NCBI GenBank assembly: GCA_958009055.1
Contig: OY253662.1
Span: 124,001 to 188,000 of the forward strand
DNA length: 64,000 nt
Direction: 5' to 3'
Source of the DNA: Choricystis sp. odSpoLacu1
Lineage: Eukaryota > Chlorophyta > Trebouxiophyceae
Within the stretch, counting starts at the first letter, position 1, and each line of letters begins with the position of its first letter. Both the position numbers and the translations under genes were made by a program. A model generated the notes under the pieces. That model had not been told where the DNA came from, did no database searches, and saw nothing but the letters and a program-made list of their open reading frames with translations. Below are positions 10,211 through 21,077 of the stretch, piece after piece.

Positions 10211-11126
10211 ATGGGCAACGTCTCCACCCGCCCTGCCGACGACGCGCTGACCGCGGCCGCGGCCGCGCCGCCCGCCCACGTGCCGCCACCGCCCTCCCCG
10301 CCCGCGTCCCCGGGGTCACCCCTGACGTACGCCCCCCACGCCCAGTCGGAGCCGTTGCCACCGCCTGGACCCGCCCCCGAGTTTTCGGCGGGAGGGTGGG
10401 CGGGCGGCGCGGGGCGCGGCGTGCCGACCGTCATCTCCTGGGCGCACGGGGGGTCCGTCATCGAGGTCAAGGGTTCGTGGGATGGGTGGGCGTCGAGGAC
10501 GCCCTTGGCCCGCACCGCGCGCGCGGGCGGCGGCGGCGGCAGTGGCGGCGCGGCGGTCGTCAAGGTCCTGCCTCCCGGAGTCTACCAATACAAGTTTGTC
10601 GTCGACGGCGTGTGGCGGCACGCGCCCGATGCTGCGGCTGCCTACGATGACGCGGGCAATGTCAACAATGTTTTAACTGTGGCCGACGCGCCGCCCGACG
10701 ACACTTCCGCTCTCGACGCTTTCGACGCGCCGCCCTCCCCCCCCCTCCTCCTATGGCGCTACGCCGCCCGCTCTCGACGACTGCGCCAAGGAGCCGCCCC
10801 CCGCGCCGCCCCACCTGGCGTTGACGCTGTTGAATGTGCCGCCGGCAGCTGCGGCAGCGGCAGCCGCGGCCGCGGGCGCCGCCCCGTGCGGCGGCCTGCC
10901 CCGCCCCCAGCACGTGGTGCTCAACCACCTGTATACCCGCCGCGGCGACGGCGGCGGTGGCTCGGTGGGGGGCGGCAGCGAGAGTGGGGGCAGTGGCGGG
11001 AGGGGAGCGCCCGCTGTGGTGGGGGAGACACACCGCTTTCGCGGCAAATACGTCACCACCGTGCTGTACGCGCCCCGGACGCCGGCGGCGGCGGTGGCGC
11101 CGGTGGCGGAAGGGTTGCCGGTGTGA
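10211..11126 (+). CDS. KINB: SnRK1/AMPK beta subunit (AKIN-beta); one apparent frameshift
   Basis: Scaffold subunit of the SNF1-related energy-sensing kinase. The N-terminus MGNVSTRP fits N-myristoylation and membrane tethering. A CBM48 glycogen-binding-like domain spans about residues 75-155 ([20 protein letters not shown], then [13 protein letters not shown] and [12 protein letters not shown]). The frame then changes at a C9 tract (10737-10745). One C fewer joins DAPPSP to [12 protein letters not shown] and the ASC domain ([45 protein letters not shown]), matching the continuous plant sequence. The corrected length is about 304 aa. The ASC domain has Ala- and Gly-rich insertions. No intron is needed. 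A (CA)11 tract at about 10158-10180 lies in the probable leader. Confidence 0.87.
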
Positions 11127-11236
11127 GTTTTGAGTGAGTTTTGTTTTGGCTGTTTTTTTTTCTTCGTTGTTGCACACTCACGGCAGCGAAACCAAAAAGA
11201 GAGGGAAAAAAAGCATCCACACACCCACGCACACAC

Positions 11237-13080
11237 TCACTTCACCCCGTGCACCGCGTGCCGCGCGTCCTCCGCCCGCCCCGCCGCCACGGCCGCCACC
11301 AGGCGCGCGCGCGCGGACCCCGTGTCCCCGCCGCGCGCCCAGCGAACGATCGGCCCCTCCCCCTCCCGCCCCGGCCTCGGCGGCTCCAGGGACACACACT
11401 CGGGCGCCGCCTCCGCCAGCGCGGTCAGCAGGGTGGACGCGGGGGTGGTCAGCAGGGTGCGGGAGAGCGCGGCCTCCACCGCCGCGCGCGCGCGCGCACG
11501 CGCGCCGGTCCCCCAGAAAACACGGCCCTCACCGTGTCCAGTGCCGCGGGCAGCGCCTCCCGAGCCGCAGCAGCCGCGCGGGAGGCGGTGGCGGCGGGGC
11601 CGGCCACCGCGTCGCGCGCCGCGGTGGCGACCGCGGCCGCGCGGATGGCGGAGAGGGGCAGGGACCCCGCCGCCGCGGCAGCCGCCGCCGCGGGGGGCAG
11701 GGACGCCAGCAGCTCGTCATCCGTGGCGGACGCGGCGCGGGCGGCCGCTGCCGCGGACGCGCCACCGTCGACGGCGGCCAAGAGTGAAGCACCCAGGCCG
11801 CGGCGCGCGCGCGAGGGCTGCGCGCCGGCGGCAGTCGCTGACCCCGGCGTGTGGGCGGCCGGCGCCGCGGACGCGGGCGTGGCGGCCGTGCCGCGCGGCA
11901 GGGGGGAGGCGGCCGCCCGCCCCACCGGCAGGGGGGGCGGGGCGGCGGTGGGGGGGTCGAGGAGGAGAGAGGGAGTGGCGTCCCCCGGCGCCGGCGACGC
12001 CCCCCGCGCCGCGGCAGGCGTCGCCGCCCCCGCCGCCCGGGCCGCCGCCCGGGCGGCAGCCTCCGCCGACTTGCGCAACCTTGTCGCAAACTCTTGGCGA
12101 GCGGCCCCGGGGTCGGTGTGGGGGAGGGTGATGGCAAGCCAGGCGGGCGCGCCCCCAGCCGGCGACGCGGCCGCGGACGCCGCCACTGCCGCCCCCGCCG
12201 TGCCGGCGGCCGCATTGCCGCCACGCGGGGGGGGCACATACTCCAGCTTGATGCCGTCCGGCCAGATGGCGGCCATCTGAAGCAAGTGTTTCACGGAGAA
12301 GGAGCGGCCGCTTGCTGCTTCGACCCCACTCCGCACCCCCTCAAACGTGGCCCTCTGCCCCCGCACCCGCGTCGTCAGGGACACGACCGACACCAGGGCG
12401 GCGTACAGGTCGCTCAGGGCGGCGTAGGCGGGGGGCAGGCCCTGGATCAGGGCGGCAACGGCGGCGGACGCGGCGCCCTGCGCTCCGCGTGGCCCGCTTG
12501 GCGGCAGCGGGGGCAGCGCGCCGGAGGCGGTGCGCTGCGCAGTCGGCGCCAGGGGCGGCCGCGTCCGCCCACCATTCCCATTTGCCAACGGCGGCACCAG
12601 GGGCGGCTTGCGCGGCGTGAGCGCGGGCGCGGAGGTCGGCGGCCCCGCCGGCGTGCGCAGGCCGCGGGCGGGGGTGGGGGCCACGCCGCCCGCGGCCGCC
12701 ACCAGGGACGCGCCCCGGCGCAGGCGGTCGATGCGGGGCGTGGCTGTGAGAAGAGGAGGGGAGGAGGGAGAGAGGAGGGGGAATTGAGTTGCCGTCGGTC
12801 GCATCATCCGGCGGTGTTGTTTCTTTCGGCGGGCCCCCGCCCCCGCCTTTCCCCACAGTCTCTCTCTCACCATCCACCGTGTCGATGGACGCTTTCTTGG
12901 CAACGGGAGCCGACGCGGGCGCGACGGCCCGTTTGCGGGTCTGTTGGGGGGGGGGGGGGGGGGAGAGGAGGTAGAGGGCGGTGAGCGGAATCGGAGTCGG
13001 CGGGCAAGCGTCGCTCTCTCCCCCGCCGCCGCCGCGCACGCTCCACGCACCCGGTACGCGTCCTTGACGGTGGGCGCCAT
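11237..13080 (-). CDS. CDT1: DNA replication licensing factor CDT1; one apparent frameshift
   Basis: Exons 13051-13080, 12871-12940 and 11237-12743. CDT1 loads MCM2-7 with ORC and CDC6. The geminin/MCM-binding winged helix is visible in exon 3: LSDLYAALVSVVSLTTRVRG, then RATFEGVRSGVEAASGRSFS and VKHLLQMAAIWPDGIKLEYV. A long Ala/Pro-rich linker leads to a second winged helix (ALPAALDTVRAVFSG...AVEAALSRTLLTTPASTL...AAPECVSLE, then ARARLVAAVA). Inside it the frame breaks at a (CG)7 tract (11483-11496), and one CG fewer restores it. The N-terminus is basic (TRKRAVAPA...AKKAS), as in disordered licensing-factor tails. No clear PIP-degron is seen. The corrected length is about 534 aa. The first two exons are only 10 and about 23 codons. 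Confidence 0.82.
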
Positions 13081-13515
13081 TGCGTTGTGTGGGGATGGAG
13101 GGAGGGCGAGTTGTGTGTGCGGCTCCCTCTCTGCGAAAACGCTCGGCAAGTGTGCGGCGGCAAAAGCGTAGAGCGGCAACGACACGGCGGCCGAGGCGTT
13201 GCGCGCGGTTTGAAAAACGGCTCTATCTCGCGTTCCAACCTCCTCCATGTTTTTTATCAACGGGCCCGCAGGTTTGTTTACAAAATCCATCAAATACATT
13301 CTCGAGAGCGGAATAAGTTTGGGTCAACAAAAGAGGGGGGTGGGGGTCTGGTTTTTGGGTCAAGTTTTATTTTTTGAAATCGACCCTCTCTCTCTCTCTC
13401 TCCGCACACACAACCACCCAGCTAGGGCGTTTCGTTTCCGCTCTCTCCACACACAACTCTGAAAATAATCCGACCAGCGAAAAACAGCAACAACAATCAA
13501 TCAAAACTTTTCATT
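13081..13515. other. Intergenic, CDT1 promoter / ATP-ADP translocase trailer
   Basis: 435 bp between two minus-strand genes. It is less GC-rich than its surroundings and holds T-rich and CT-repeat stretches (around 13370-13402). No ORF with family resemblance, structured RNA or repeat element was recognised. On the minus strand the CDT1-proximal part carries the CA-rich sequence seen before other start codons. Confidence 0.5.
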
Positions 13516-15954
13516 TCACGCCGCGCGCGGCGCCACCACCCGCCGCGGCACGGGCGGCGGCGCCTCGTCCGCCACGATGGGCGGCGGCGGCGGCGGCAGG
13601 CCCGCGGCGGCGGCGGCGGCGGCGGCGGCGGCCCGCTCGGCGGCCGCGGCGGCCGCGTCTGCGTCCGCGCGCGCGGCGGCGGCCGCAGCCGCTTCCTCCT
13701 CCACATCGCGCCGATCGTGCGCCGCCATCAACGCCCCCAACACTCCCACAGCGCGCAGCCAGGCCACCACCACCATGGCGTAGGCGGCGGCTAAGAAAGG
13801 CAGGGCGGCGGGCAGGGACCCGGTGGCCAGGAGGAGGGCCTGGGTGGTCCAAGCCGCCCCAGACTTCCCAATCTGCGACCCCACCAAATCAACAGCCGGC
13901 TTGCCCGCCGCCTTTTCGTCGGCATCCATCTCGATGTACACCATCTCTTTGGCGGGGTCGAACAGGGAGAACTTGGCGGCCCGGGCAAAGACTTGGGTGA
14001 TGGCGCCCGCGGCGACGCCGGCCGCGGCGGGGGCCAGCCCATACAGGGTCCACGACGCAGCCCCACTCTGGGCAGCCGCCAACGACAGACCAAAGAACGC
14101 ACCCCCCGTCACAGCCATGACGGCGGGCGTGGCGGCGGCGGCGACGCGCCAGCCTGCATACTGAAAAACGAAACGACCCGCCAACATCGAAAAAATGGTG
14201 GCCCACCCCGTCGCAATCGACACGTCAGCCAGCACGCCCTGGTAGGCGAGGGAGGAGGGGGCGTGCGCGCGCAGGGCGCCCTTCCAGGCGAACTCGAAGA
14301 GGCGGTGGGCGACGCCGTAGCCGACGACGAGAAAGGCGAGGTTGGTCACTGTGGGGCTCGCCCGCAACGCCGCCAGCGCCCCTCCCGCCCCGCCCGCCTT
14401 GGCGGCCGCTTTGGCGGCCCGCTTCTCAGCGTCTTTGGCGTCTTTGGCGGGGTCGGGGGGGGGGGGTGGGCACGCGGGCCGCGACCCACGCGCGCAGGGC
14501 GACCATGGCGGCGGCCAGCGCGCAGACGGTTCCAACCAGCGCGCGCAGCGCCCACGCTTCGCCGCCACCGCCGACAGCTGCAGCAGCCGCGTTCACGGCT
14601 TTGACGTAGGACCCCGCCACGACGAGGGCGACGTTGGCGGCGACGCCCATGAGGGGGTAGAGCGCTTTTGCGTCACTCACGGTGCACACGTCGTTTGCCA
14701 ACCCCCAAAACAACACAGCAATGGCCACCCCACCCCACAGCTCAGCCGCGCAGAAGAACAGGGAATACGTCCAGTGTTCCAGGACGCGGATGAGGCCGGC
14801 CAGGCCGGAGGGGAGGGAGGCGGCGAGGGGGGCGAGGCCGCCCGCGGGGTGGAGGGACGGGGCAGCGGGGTACAGCACAAGTGTGAAGAAAGCATAAAAC
14901 CCGACCAGGGGCGCCAGGGCGGCCGCAAACCGGGGCACGGGGGGCAGGCGGGACGCGACGCGCTTGTAGTAGACGAAGAAGGCGAGGGAGGCCGGGAGGA
15001 CGCCGAGGGACGCGAGGAAGGGGAGGGCCTCTGCGCCCGCGGCTGTGACAACCAGCGCGTCTTTCAGCGACTGCAAAATGGTCAGATTGAATGAGGCCGC
15101 AAAAAAGATGGCGCCCAGGGGCAGGGCTTTGGCCCACAGGGAGGCGGCGACCCCGGCCGACTCAATCTCGGCCGCGAGCGCGGGGAGCGAGTCGGCGGGG
15201 ACGCGGGGGAACGCGTGCCGCTGGGCATCACTCTCCTCCTCCTTCTCCCCGCTCACGCGCTTGCCGTCGGCCGACCACCAGTGCTTGCGGCCGCGGCGGG
15301 CGAGGTAGTGGTCGTTGGTCTTGGCGCCGGCTGCCGAGAGTTCGAGGGGGAGGGCTAGCAGGAAGCGGGCGACGCGGGAGGCGGGCAGGCGGCGGGGAGT
15401 GGAGGAGGAGGAGGAGGAGGTGGATGGTGTGTCGGCGTCGTCAGGCGTCGCGCGTGGCGGGAGCGGGGCTGGTGTGGGTGAGGGAGGGAAAGGTTGGTCG
15501 ACGGAAAAGCGCAGCCGCCCGCTCGCTCTCCCCCCTCCCCACGCTGTCGGTTGGTGCCCTCCTCCCCCTCCTCCTCTCTCTCCCTCACGTGCAGACCGCT
15601 TCACAAGCTCTGCCGCGTTCGGGCTGGGCACACATTGGCTCCACAGGCGGCGGGCACGTGCGCACGGCAAGTGACAGCCTTGACCAATTGTTAGCGGCAG
15701 CACCGTCGCCGTCGAAACTCGTCCCCTGCTCTCCCCACCGCCCACGCTGCGCCGCTTCTGCCCACACACGGGTGCATGGGAGCAGTCCCCAGCTTGCCCC
15801 AGTGTGGGTCGTGGCCCCGAAGACGCAGCCAGAGAGCTGTGTGCGCCCCCGTCTCTATCTCTCGCTCACCTTGCCGCCGCGCCGGCGCGGGCGCCGCGCG
15901 CTGTGGCGCCAGGCGTGGCGCGCACCGCATGCGCACCACGGGCGTGGTGAGCAT
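13516..15954 (-). CDS. NTT: Plastid ATP/ADP translocase (NTT/TLC family); one apparent frameshift
   Basis: Exon 1 (15870-15954) encodes an Arg/Ala/Pro-rich transit peptide. A 401-nt phase-1 intron follows, then exon 2 (13516-15468). The TLC carrier core begins near residue 150: LPLGAIFFAASFNLTILQSLKDALVV, then EHWTYSLFFCAAELWGG and FWGLANDVCTVSDAKALYPL. It continues with QVFARAAKFSLFDPAKEMVY and GKPAVDLVGSQIGKSGAAW, classic for plastidic and rickettsial/chlamydial nucleotide transporters. These import cytosolic ATP in exchange for ADP across the plastid inner envelope. The frame changes in the central hydrophilic loop at a G12 tract (14455-14466); one fewer joins PTPPP to DPAKDAKDAEKRAAK. The corrected length is about 678 aa. 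The C-terminus is an Ala-rich, coiled-coil-like tail. Confidence 0.92.
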
Positions 15955-16208
15955 CGTAGTGTGTGTGTGTATGCGGGCGGGGACGCACAGAGAGAGCAAA
16001 AAAGCGCGGGCCACCCGTTCAAAAAAGAGGTGTGAGAAACGAGCGTGTCGGAAAAAAAATCGCACAGCGACTACGTTTTTATTGGTGTTCATTCGACACC
16101 CCGCGCTCCCTATCTGGCCGGCTTCCTCCCTGTTTTTTTGACACGGGGGCGCCTGCAGCGTTCTCCACTACACGCGTGAGCCACAAAACCCGGTTCACAC
16201 ACGCCCCC

Positions 16209-17266
16209 ATGGCCGCGCTGTCGCGTGCCCCGGTGCGGTTGAGCGCGCTGCGCGCCGCGCTGCGTGCCCCTGCCCCCCGCCCCTCGCCCTCCGTCCGGCA
16301 ATCAGTGTCCATGATTCTTGGCAACGCGTCGCCATCGCCGGCGGTGCGCGGAGGCCGCGTGGCGGTGCGCGCGGCCGCGTCAGGGGACGACCCCGACGAC
16401 GTGGCGCTCCCATCTGGAACGGTTCTAGATGAGCTTCCGCTCTTCCCACTTTCTGTCGTTGCCATGCCAGGCAGTGATGTACCCCTTCATATCTTTGAAG
16501 CAAGGTGAGCGGGTGGGCGCGGGGAGAGGTTTTGGGGCGGTGGTGGGGTTGGTTTATCATGTTTTGCTCGTCGAAACCCCCACCCCTCCACCCACCACCC
16601 AGGTACCGCATCCTCTTCAACACCCTGCTCGACGGCGCGGACGACGTTGACCCGGGGCTCGTCACCCCGGACGCCCCGTGGCGCGCCTCCAAAACGTTTG
16701 GCCTGTGCTGGTCCGACGGAAAAGGCGGCGTCGCGTCTGTTGGCACCCTGCTCGCCATCCACGATCACGCCCAACTGGACGGTGGCCGCATGGCCATCAA
16801 CTCGAAAGGTGTGCAACGGTTCCGCGTCCTTTCTGTGATTTCGCCGGCGCCGATCGTGACGGCGCGGGTTGAGATGTTGGGCGACGGCGACGACGCAGAC
16901 TCGCCAGAAGCGATGGAGGCTGCGTCCCGCGTCGCCACCGAGTTCCGCGCCCTCCTGGCCCTCAACCTGAGGCTGGGCCTGATCAGCCGGGACGCGGTGG
17001 CGGCGACGTGGGTGCCGACCGAGGGCGCGGGTGGAGACGCAGACGCGCTGGAGCCCGCGGAACTCGCGTCGCTCTCCCCCGCTGCTTTATCTTACTGGGT
17101 CGCGTCCTTCATGGCTGAATCCTCCCCCATGCACCAACAAGCGTTGTTGCAGGAGGATTCGACAGTTGCCCGCCTGACCAGCCTGCTGGAAGTGCTGGAA
17201 GGGTCGGTCTCCTTTTTGAGGGCCAAGGCGGCAGTGGACGCGCTTAAGCTGGGGAATGAGGGATGA
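16209..17266 (+). CDS. LON substrate-binding-domain protein, probably plastid
   Basis: Two exons, 16209-16504 and 16603-17266 (phase 2, GTGAGC...CCCAG), give 319 aa. The N-terminal 60 residues are Ala/Arg/Ser-rich like a chloroplast transit peptide. The LON N-domain follows: LDELPLFPLSVVAMPGSDVP, LHIFEARYRILFNTLL, then GVASVGTLLAIHDHAQLDGG and INSKGVQRFRV. An alpha-helical C-terminal part follows (LSYWVASFMAESSPMHQQAL, LLEVLEGSVSFLRAKA). There is no AAA+ or Ser-Lys protease domain, so this is the stand-alone LON-domain type found in plant plastids, whose function is unresolved. The intron splits the FEAR-YR motif. The gene is divergent (254 bp) from the ATP/ADP translocase, which is also plastid-targeted, so a shared promoter is possible. 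Confidence 0.88.
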
Positions 17267-17483
17267 TGGTATGCGTGTGTGTGTGTGTGGTGAGTGAGTG
17301 AGAGAGAAGCACGAAACGGAGAGGGCGGGTGGCTCCTGCGCACGATTTTTTTCCTTGTAGTTTTCCAACCCCATTTTTCTCTTGCGCCTGTACTCCTGAT
17401 TTGTCGGTGGATCTCTCCCCACTTTGAGTTTAATGATTACTAACAGAAAAAGTTAAAAAAAACACGCTCAAACCCGATTTCTT

Positions 17484-17861
17484 TCACGGGATCTGGCGAT
17501 CGTACGGTTTGCCCGTCCCCAGGGCCGCCCGCTCCTCATTCTCTGCCTCCACCGCCAGCAGGGCGTCCTTGACGTAGTGCGCGTAGGGAGTCTGGAGGGC
17601 CTTCACAGGCTCAGGCAGGTAGTCGCGTTTGAGGGACAGGTCCATGGCGCGCTTCAACCGCTGGTTGCGTGCATCGACAACATCCTGGGGCAGCCGCTCC
17701 AGCGCGGCCCCCACATCCTGGTTGAGCATGGGGTCGTACAGGTCGTCGTAGCGCAGGCCGTACTTGGTGACCTCGCGCGCGACGGCCGCGCGGTAGGCGC
17801 GCGCCGCCCACGCGGCCAGGGGCTCCAGGAGGGCGGGGACTTTGGGGTTCCAGATCGACAT
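17484..17861 (-). CDS. QCR7: Cytochrome bc1 complex subunit 7 (QCR7/UQCRB)
   Basis: 125-aa, intronless 14-kDa subunit of mitochondrial complex III, close to the family length of about 122. Visible signatures are [18 protein letters not shown], then [20 protein letters not shown] and [11 protein letters not shown]. The subunit sits on the matrix face and binds near cytochrome b. As in other species no cleavable presequence is apparent; the start [16 protein letters not shown] is the first ATG of the frame with resemblance. The minus-strand leader just before the ATG is CA-rich. Confidence 0.93.
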   Translation of the reverse strand: MSIWNPKVPALLEPLAAWAARAYRAAVAREVTKYGLRYDDLYDPMLNQDVGAALERLPQDVVDARNQRLKRAMDLSLKRDYLPEPVKALQTPYAHYVKDALLAVEAENEERAALGTGKPYDRQIP

Positions 17862-18511
17862 GGTGTGGAGTGTGTGGTGCGAGGCCGCCCTGTGTGACGT
17901 TTTTTTTTGGGGGGGAGGGGGTGAGAGAACGAGCGTGCAACGCACAAGGAAGCGGGTGCACACACACACCAACACACAGACACGCAAGCGCGGCGGTCGG
18001 ATAACTTTGAAGACTGATTTGTTATGGTGTGAGTGGTCGCCAGCCGGGGGGCCAGCACGGAGGGTGGGAGGAGGGGAGGGGAGCAAAGGACGAGAGAATG
18101 GCAGCGTGGCCGCCACCCTTCGTCCCTGCCCCCCCCCCCGCCCTCCTCCACCCCGTGGTTTTGCAGCCACCCCGTCACGCCAAGTTCACAGGGCTCGTCC
18201 CTCCGCCGCGTGTGTGCGCGTGCGCGCGCGCGCGTGTGTGTGGTGTGACGCGGCGCGCGTGGGGCGGCGCGCCGCAGAGGGCGTCGCCGCGCACATCTGC
18301 CCTGGCGCGCGCCGCTCCGCCTCTGTGCGCCTCGCCACGCGTCCCCACTCCCCCCCATCAGGGGGAGAGGATCGTGTGCGAGGCCGCGCTGCCCAGTGGG
18401 GGGGGTGGCACGATCGCCACCACCGTACCTGCTGGCACAAAAAGCAGACGAGACTGTGTGAGCGTCGCCTCACTTCGTTATCTTTTCTTTCGCTTCGCGT
18501 CGCAGCACACG
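17862..18511. other. Divergent intergenic region QCR7 / UFC1
   Basis: 650 bp between the two divergent start codons. It contains G/T-rich and GC-rich low-complexity stretches, a CG tract followed by TG near 18220-18242, and a pyrimidine-rich stretch before UFC1. ORFs crossing it have no recognisable product. It probably holds both promoters and 5' UTRs; no discrete motif can be defended. Confidence 0.45.
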
Positions 18512-19134
18512 ATGGCCGCCGAATCCTGGGACTCGGGCACGCGCGTCGCGGTGCAGCGCATCCCCCTGTTGACGGTGAGAGAGCGCGCGTGTGTGTGTGT
18601 GTGTGTGTGGATAGAGCAGACACGGCGAGGAGCACATGGGGCGAGGCAAAAGCACCGATGCGCGCACACCCACCCCACCAACCCACACAGACCAACGCCG
18701 GCCCCCGCGACGCGGACGCCTGGCCCACCCGCCTCAAAGAGGAGCTCACCGCCCTCATCAAGTATGTGCAGGCCAACAAGGCGGCCGACTCTGATTGGTT
18801 TACAGTGTCCCCGGCCGACGCGCGCGGCGCGTCGTGGAAGGGCAAGTGTTGGTACGTGCACAACCTGGTTCGCTACGAGTTTGACTTTGAGTTTGACATT
18901 CCGGCCACGTACCCCGCGACGTCGCCCGAGATTCGGGTTCCGACGCTGGACGGCAAGACGGCCAAGATGTATAGGGGGGGCGCCATTTGCCTGACCCTCC
19001 ATTTCAAACCGCTGTGGGCCAAGAACGCGCCCCACTTTGGGGTGGCGCACGCGCTGTGCCTGGGGCTGGCCCCCTGGCTGGCGGCCGAGGTGCCGCACCT
19101 GGTGGAGAGCGGGGTTGTCGCGCCGCCGAATTGA
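18512..19134 (+). CDS. UFC1: UFM1-conjugating enzyme UFC1
   Basis: E2-like enzyme that carries UFM1 as a thioester between UBA5 and the UFL1 ligase in ER ribosome quality control. Exons 18512-18574 and 18691-19134 give 168 aa, against about 167 in human. The joined sequence IPLLTTNAGPRD confirms the splice. Core motifs are [32 protein letters not shown] and [17 protein letters not shown]. The catalytic cysteine (about residue 121, in GGAICLT) is present. The position two residues after it is Leu ([10 protein letters not shown]) where animal UFC1 has Asp, an unusual change beside the active site. A T20 tract follows directly after the TGA stop. Confidence 0.95.
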
Positions 19135-19282
19135 GTTTTTTTTTTTTTTTTTTTTTTTCTGTTAGCAAAAAGAGAGCGTGTTTTTGTGGATCGCATGTTT
19201 ACACACACACACACACATACGCGCAGCTTACACAGACGCAGTTGAGCCCCAAAACAAGAGACAGAAAACAAAAAAAAACACA

Positions 19283-20920
19283 TCATTGTTCACCAACCAT
19301 CACCTCCTTGACCTCGACCCCCAGCGCCTCCCCCGCCGCCCTCGCCGCCAGGTAGCCCGCGCACCCGGCCACGCTACCGCCCGGGTGTGTGCCTGCACTC
19401 GCGGAGAACAGGGCGTCGACGCCAGGGACTGCTGTCGGGAAACGATCCGTCAGTGCTAGTGTGTTGCTGACGTGGTGAATGTGCCGCGTCGCAATCCCGA
19501 AATGAGTCTCGATGTCGGGTGGCGCCATCAGGCGGGCTTCGTGGACGCAGGCATGTATGCCGGGCGCCCAGTGGGCAACCGCATCCAGCAGGGAGCGTGT
19601 GTACTGCTCCCGGAACGCGGGCGTCCACTTTTCGTCCGCCAGGGCCGGCGCCAGCTGCACAAACAGGGCGGCCGAGTGGCGACCTTGGGCATCGCGCACG
19701 GTGGGGTCGGCCACTGAAGCAAAATAGAATTCGATCGGCGGGTGGGCACCGGGTTCGCACACGGCCCTCCCCTCTGCCGCAGCGCGCGCTGCGGCCGTCA
19801 GCGCGGCCATGGCGCCCGACGCCGCCCGCGGACTCTCCGCCCCGCACAACAAGTGTGTTGTCGTCCTGTGCTGGCCGATGTCGGCCGGCGCGCACGGAAA
19901 GGCGGGTAGGGAGGACAGGCACAGATTCAGTTTGGCCGTCGTCGCGGGCGTGCTGGCGTCCACCACGCTCTTGACGGCCGCCGCGGCGGGGGGCGGCAGG
20001 TCGGTGATGCGGGACAGGGTGAGTGGGTCCGCGTTGACGACGACGGCGCGCGCGGAGACGCGCGACCCGTCTGCGAGTGTGACGCCGGTGGCGGCGCCGC
20101 CGGCGGTGTCGACAGTGGCGACGGCGCGCTCCGTCTCGATGGTCGCGCCCGCCTTTCTCGCAGCGTCGGCCAGGGCGGTTGTCACGGTGCCCATGCCACC
20201 GCGCACCAGCGCCCAAGAACCGCCCGTTAAAGAGAGTGCGTTGTGCATGAGGAAGTTGAAGCCTGTCCCACGATCGTCGGGCCCCGCGGTCACCCCGCTC
20301 AACGCGTCGGTGGCGGCGTACATGGCGCGCACCAGGTCTGACCGAAAATCGAAGCGAGAAAGATAAGAGGAGATCGACCCAGTGACCAAATCAACGAACG
20401 GACGCCTCAACGCCGGCCGAATGAACCTGTCCGCCGTCCCCTCGGGCGGCAGCGGGGGCGCCAGCATGGAGGGCGCAAAGTCGGCCGCGATCGCGGCCAC
20501 TTCGGCCTGCAGCGCGGTGTGGGCGGCCCAGTCCGCCTCGGTGAACAGGGACAGGAAGGAGGACCGCGAGGCAGCCGCATCGGCGCCAAAGATGGCGGCC
20601 CCCAAGCCCGCGCCGGCTGGCGTCGGCAGGAAGTAGTGCGGGGTGCGCTGGATGATGGGGAGGGTGACGCTGAGCGCGCGCAAAAGTTCGGGTGGAAACG
20701 GCCCCAACAGGTACGCCCCCGTCGAGTGCTTCAGCGTCGGCGCCGTCTCAAACGGGGTCTCCGTCTTGCAGGCGCCGCCGACGGCGCGCTTGGTCTCGAA
20801 CACGCGCACGGTGAGGCCGGCGGAGGCGAGGAGAGTGGCAGCCACGAGGCCGTTGTGGCCGGCGCCCACGACCGCCACGTCGCAGGCGGCGCAGGCGGCG
20901 GCGAGGGTGGCACGGCGCAT
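19283..20920 (-). CDS. PYROXD2-like FAD/NAD(P)-dependent oxidoreductase
   Basis: 545-aa intronless flavoprotein of the phytoene-desaturase-like amine oxidase superfamily. The Rossmann fold near the N-terminus (VAVVGAGHNGLVAATLLASA) is followed by RVFETKRAVGGACKTE. Downstream motifs are FLMHNALSLTGGSWALVRGG and the C-terminal FAD-contact stretch VDALFSASAGTHPGGSVAG. The overall pattern is that of PYROXD2 (mitochondrial in animals) rather than a true carotenoid desaturase; the substrate is unknown. The start is the ATG at 20920 (MRRATLAAACAACDVAVVGAG). An upstream extension in frame exists only with unlikely sequence. The gene is divergent from the MFS transporter (157 bp). Confidence 0.85.
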   Translation of the reverse strand: MRRATLAAACAACDVAVVGAGHNGLVAATLLASAGLTVRVFETKRAVGGACKTETPFETAPTLKHSTGAYLLGPFPPELLRALSVTLPIIQRTPHYFLPTPAGAGLGAAIFGADAAASRSSFLSLFTEADWAAHTALQAEVAAIAADFAPSMLAPPLPPEGTADRFIRPALRRPFVDLVTGSISSYLSRFDFRSDLVRAMYAATDALSGVTAGPDDRGTGFNFLMHNALSLTGGSWALVRGGMGTVTTALADAARKAGATIETERAVATVDTAGGAATGVTLADGSRVSARAVVVNADPLTLSRITDLPPPAAAAVKSVVDASTPATTAKLNLCLSSLPAFPCAPADIGQHRTTTHLLCGAESPRAASGAMAALTAAARAAAEGRAVCEPGAHPPIEFYFASVADPTVRDAQGRHSAALFVQLAPALADEKWTPAFREQYTRSLLDAVAHWAPGIHACVHEARLMAPPDIETHFGIATRHIHHVSNTLALTDRFPTAVPGVDALFSASAGTHPGGSVAGCAGYLAARAAGEALGVEVKEVMVGEQ

Positions 20921-21077
20921 TGAAGATGAACGCACAGGGACGACGCGCGCCGCCGGCGGCGAAATTGGAGGACAAGATATAGATGTGAAGGCGTCGGGAG
21001 CCACTTCTCTTCTCCCACATCGACTCGTGTTTTTTTTTTCGTAGTGCGCCTCCGATCGGGCGCCTCGCACGCCCGCC

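Noticed and set aside
19283..20920. Phytoene/carotenoid desaturase
   Set aside because: The fold and motifs fit PYROXD2-type proteins; the desaturase-specific N-terminal and C-terminal signatures are not matched closely.
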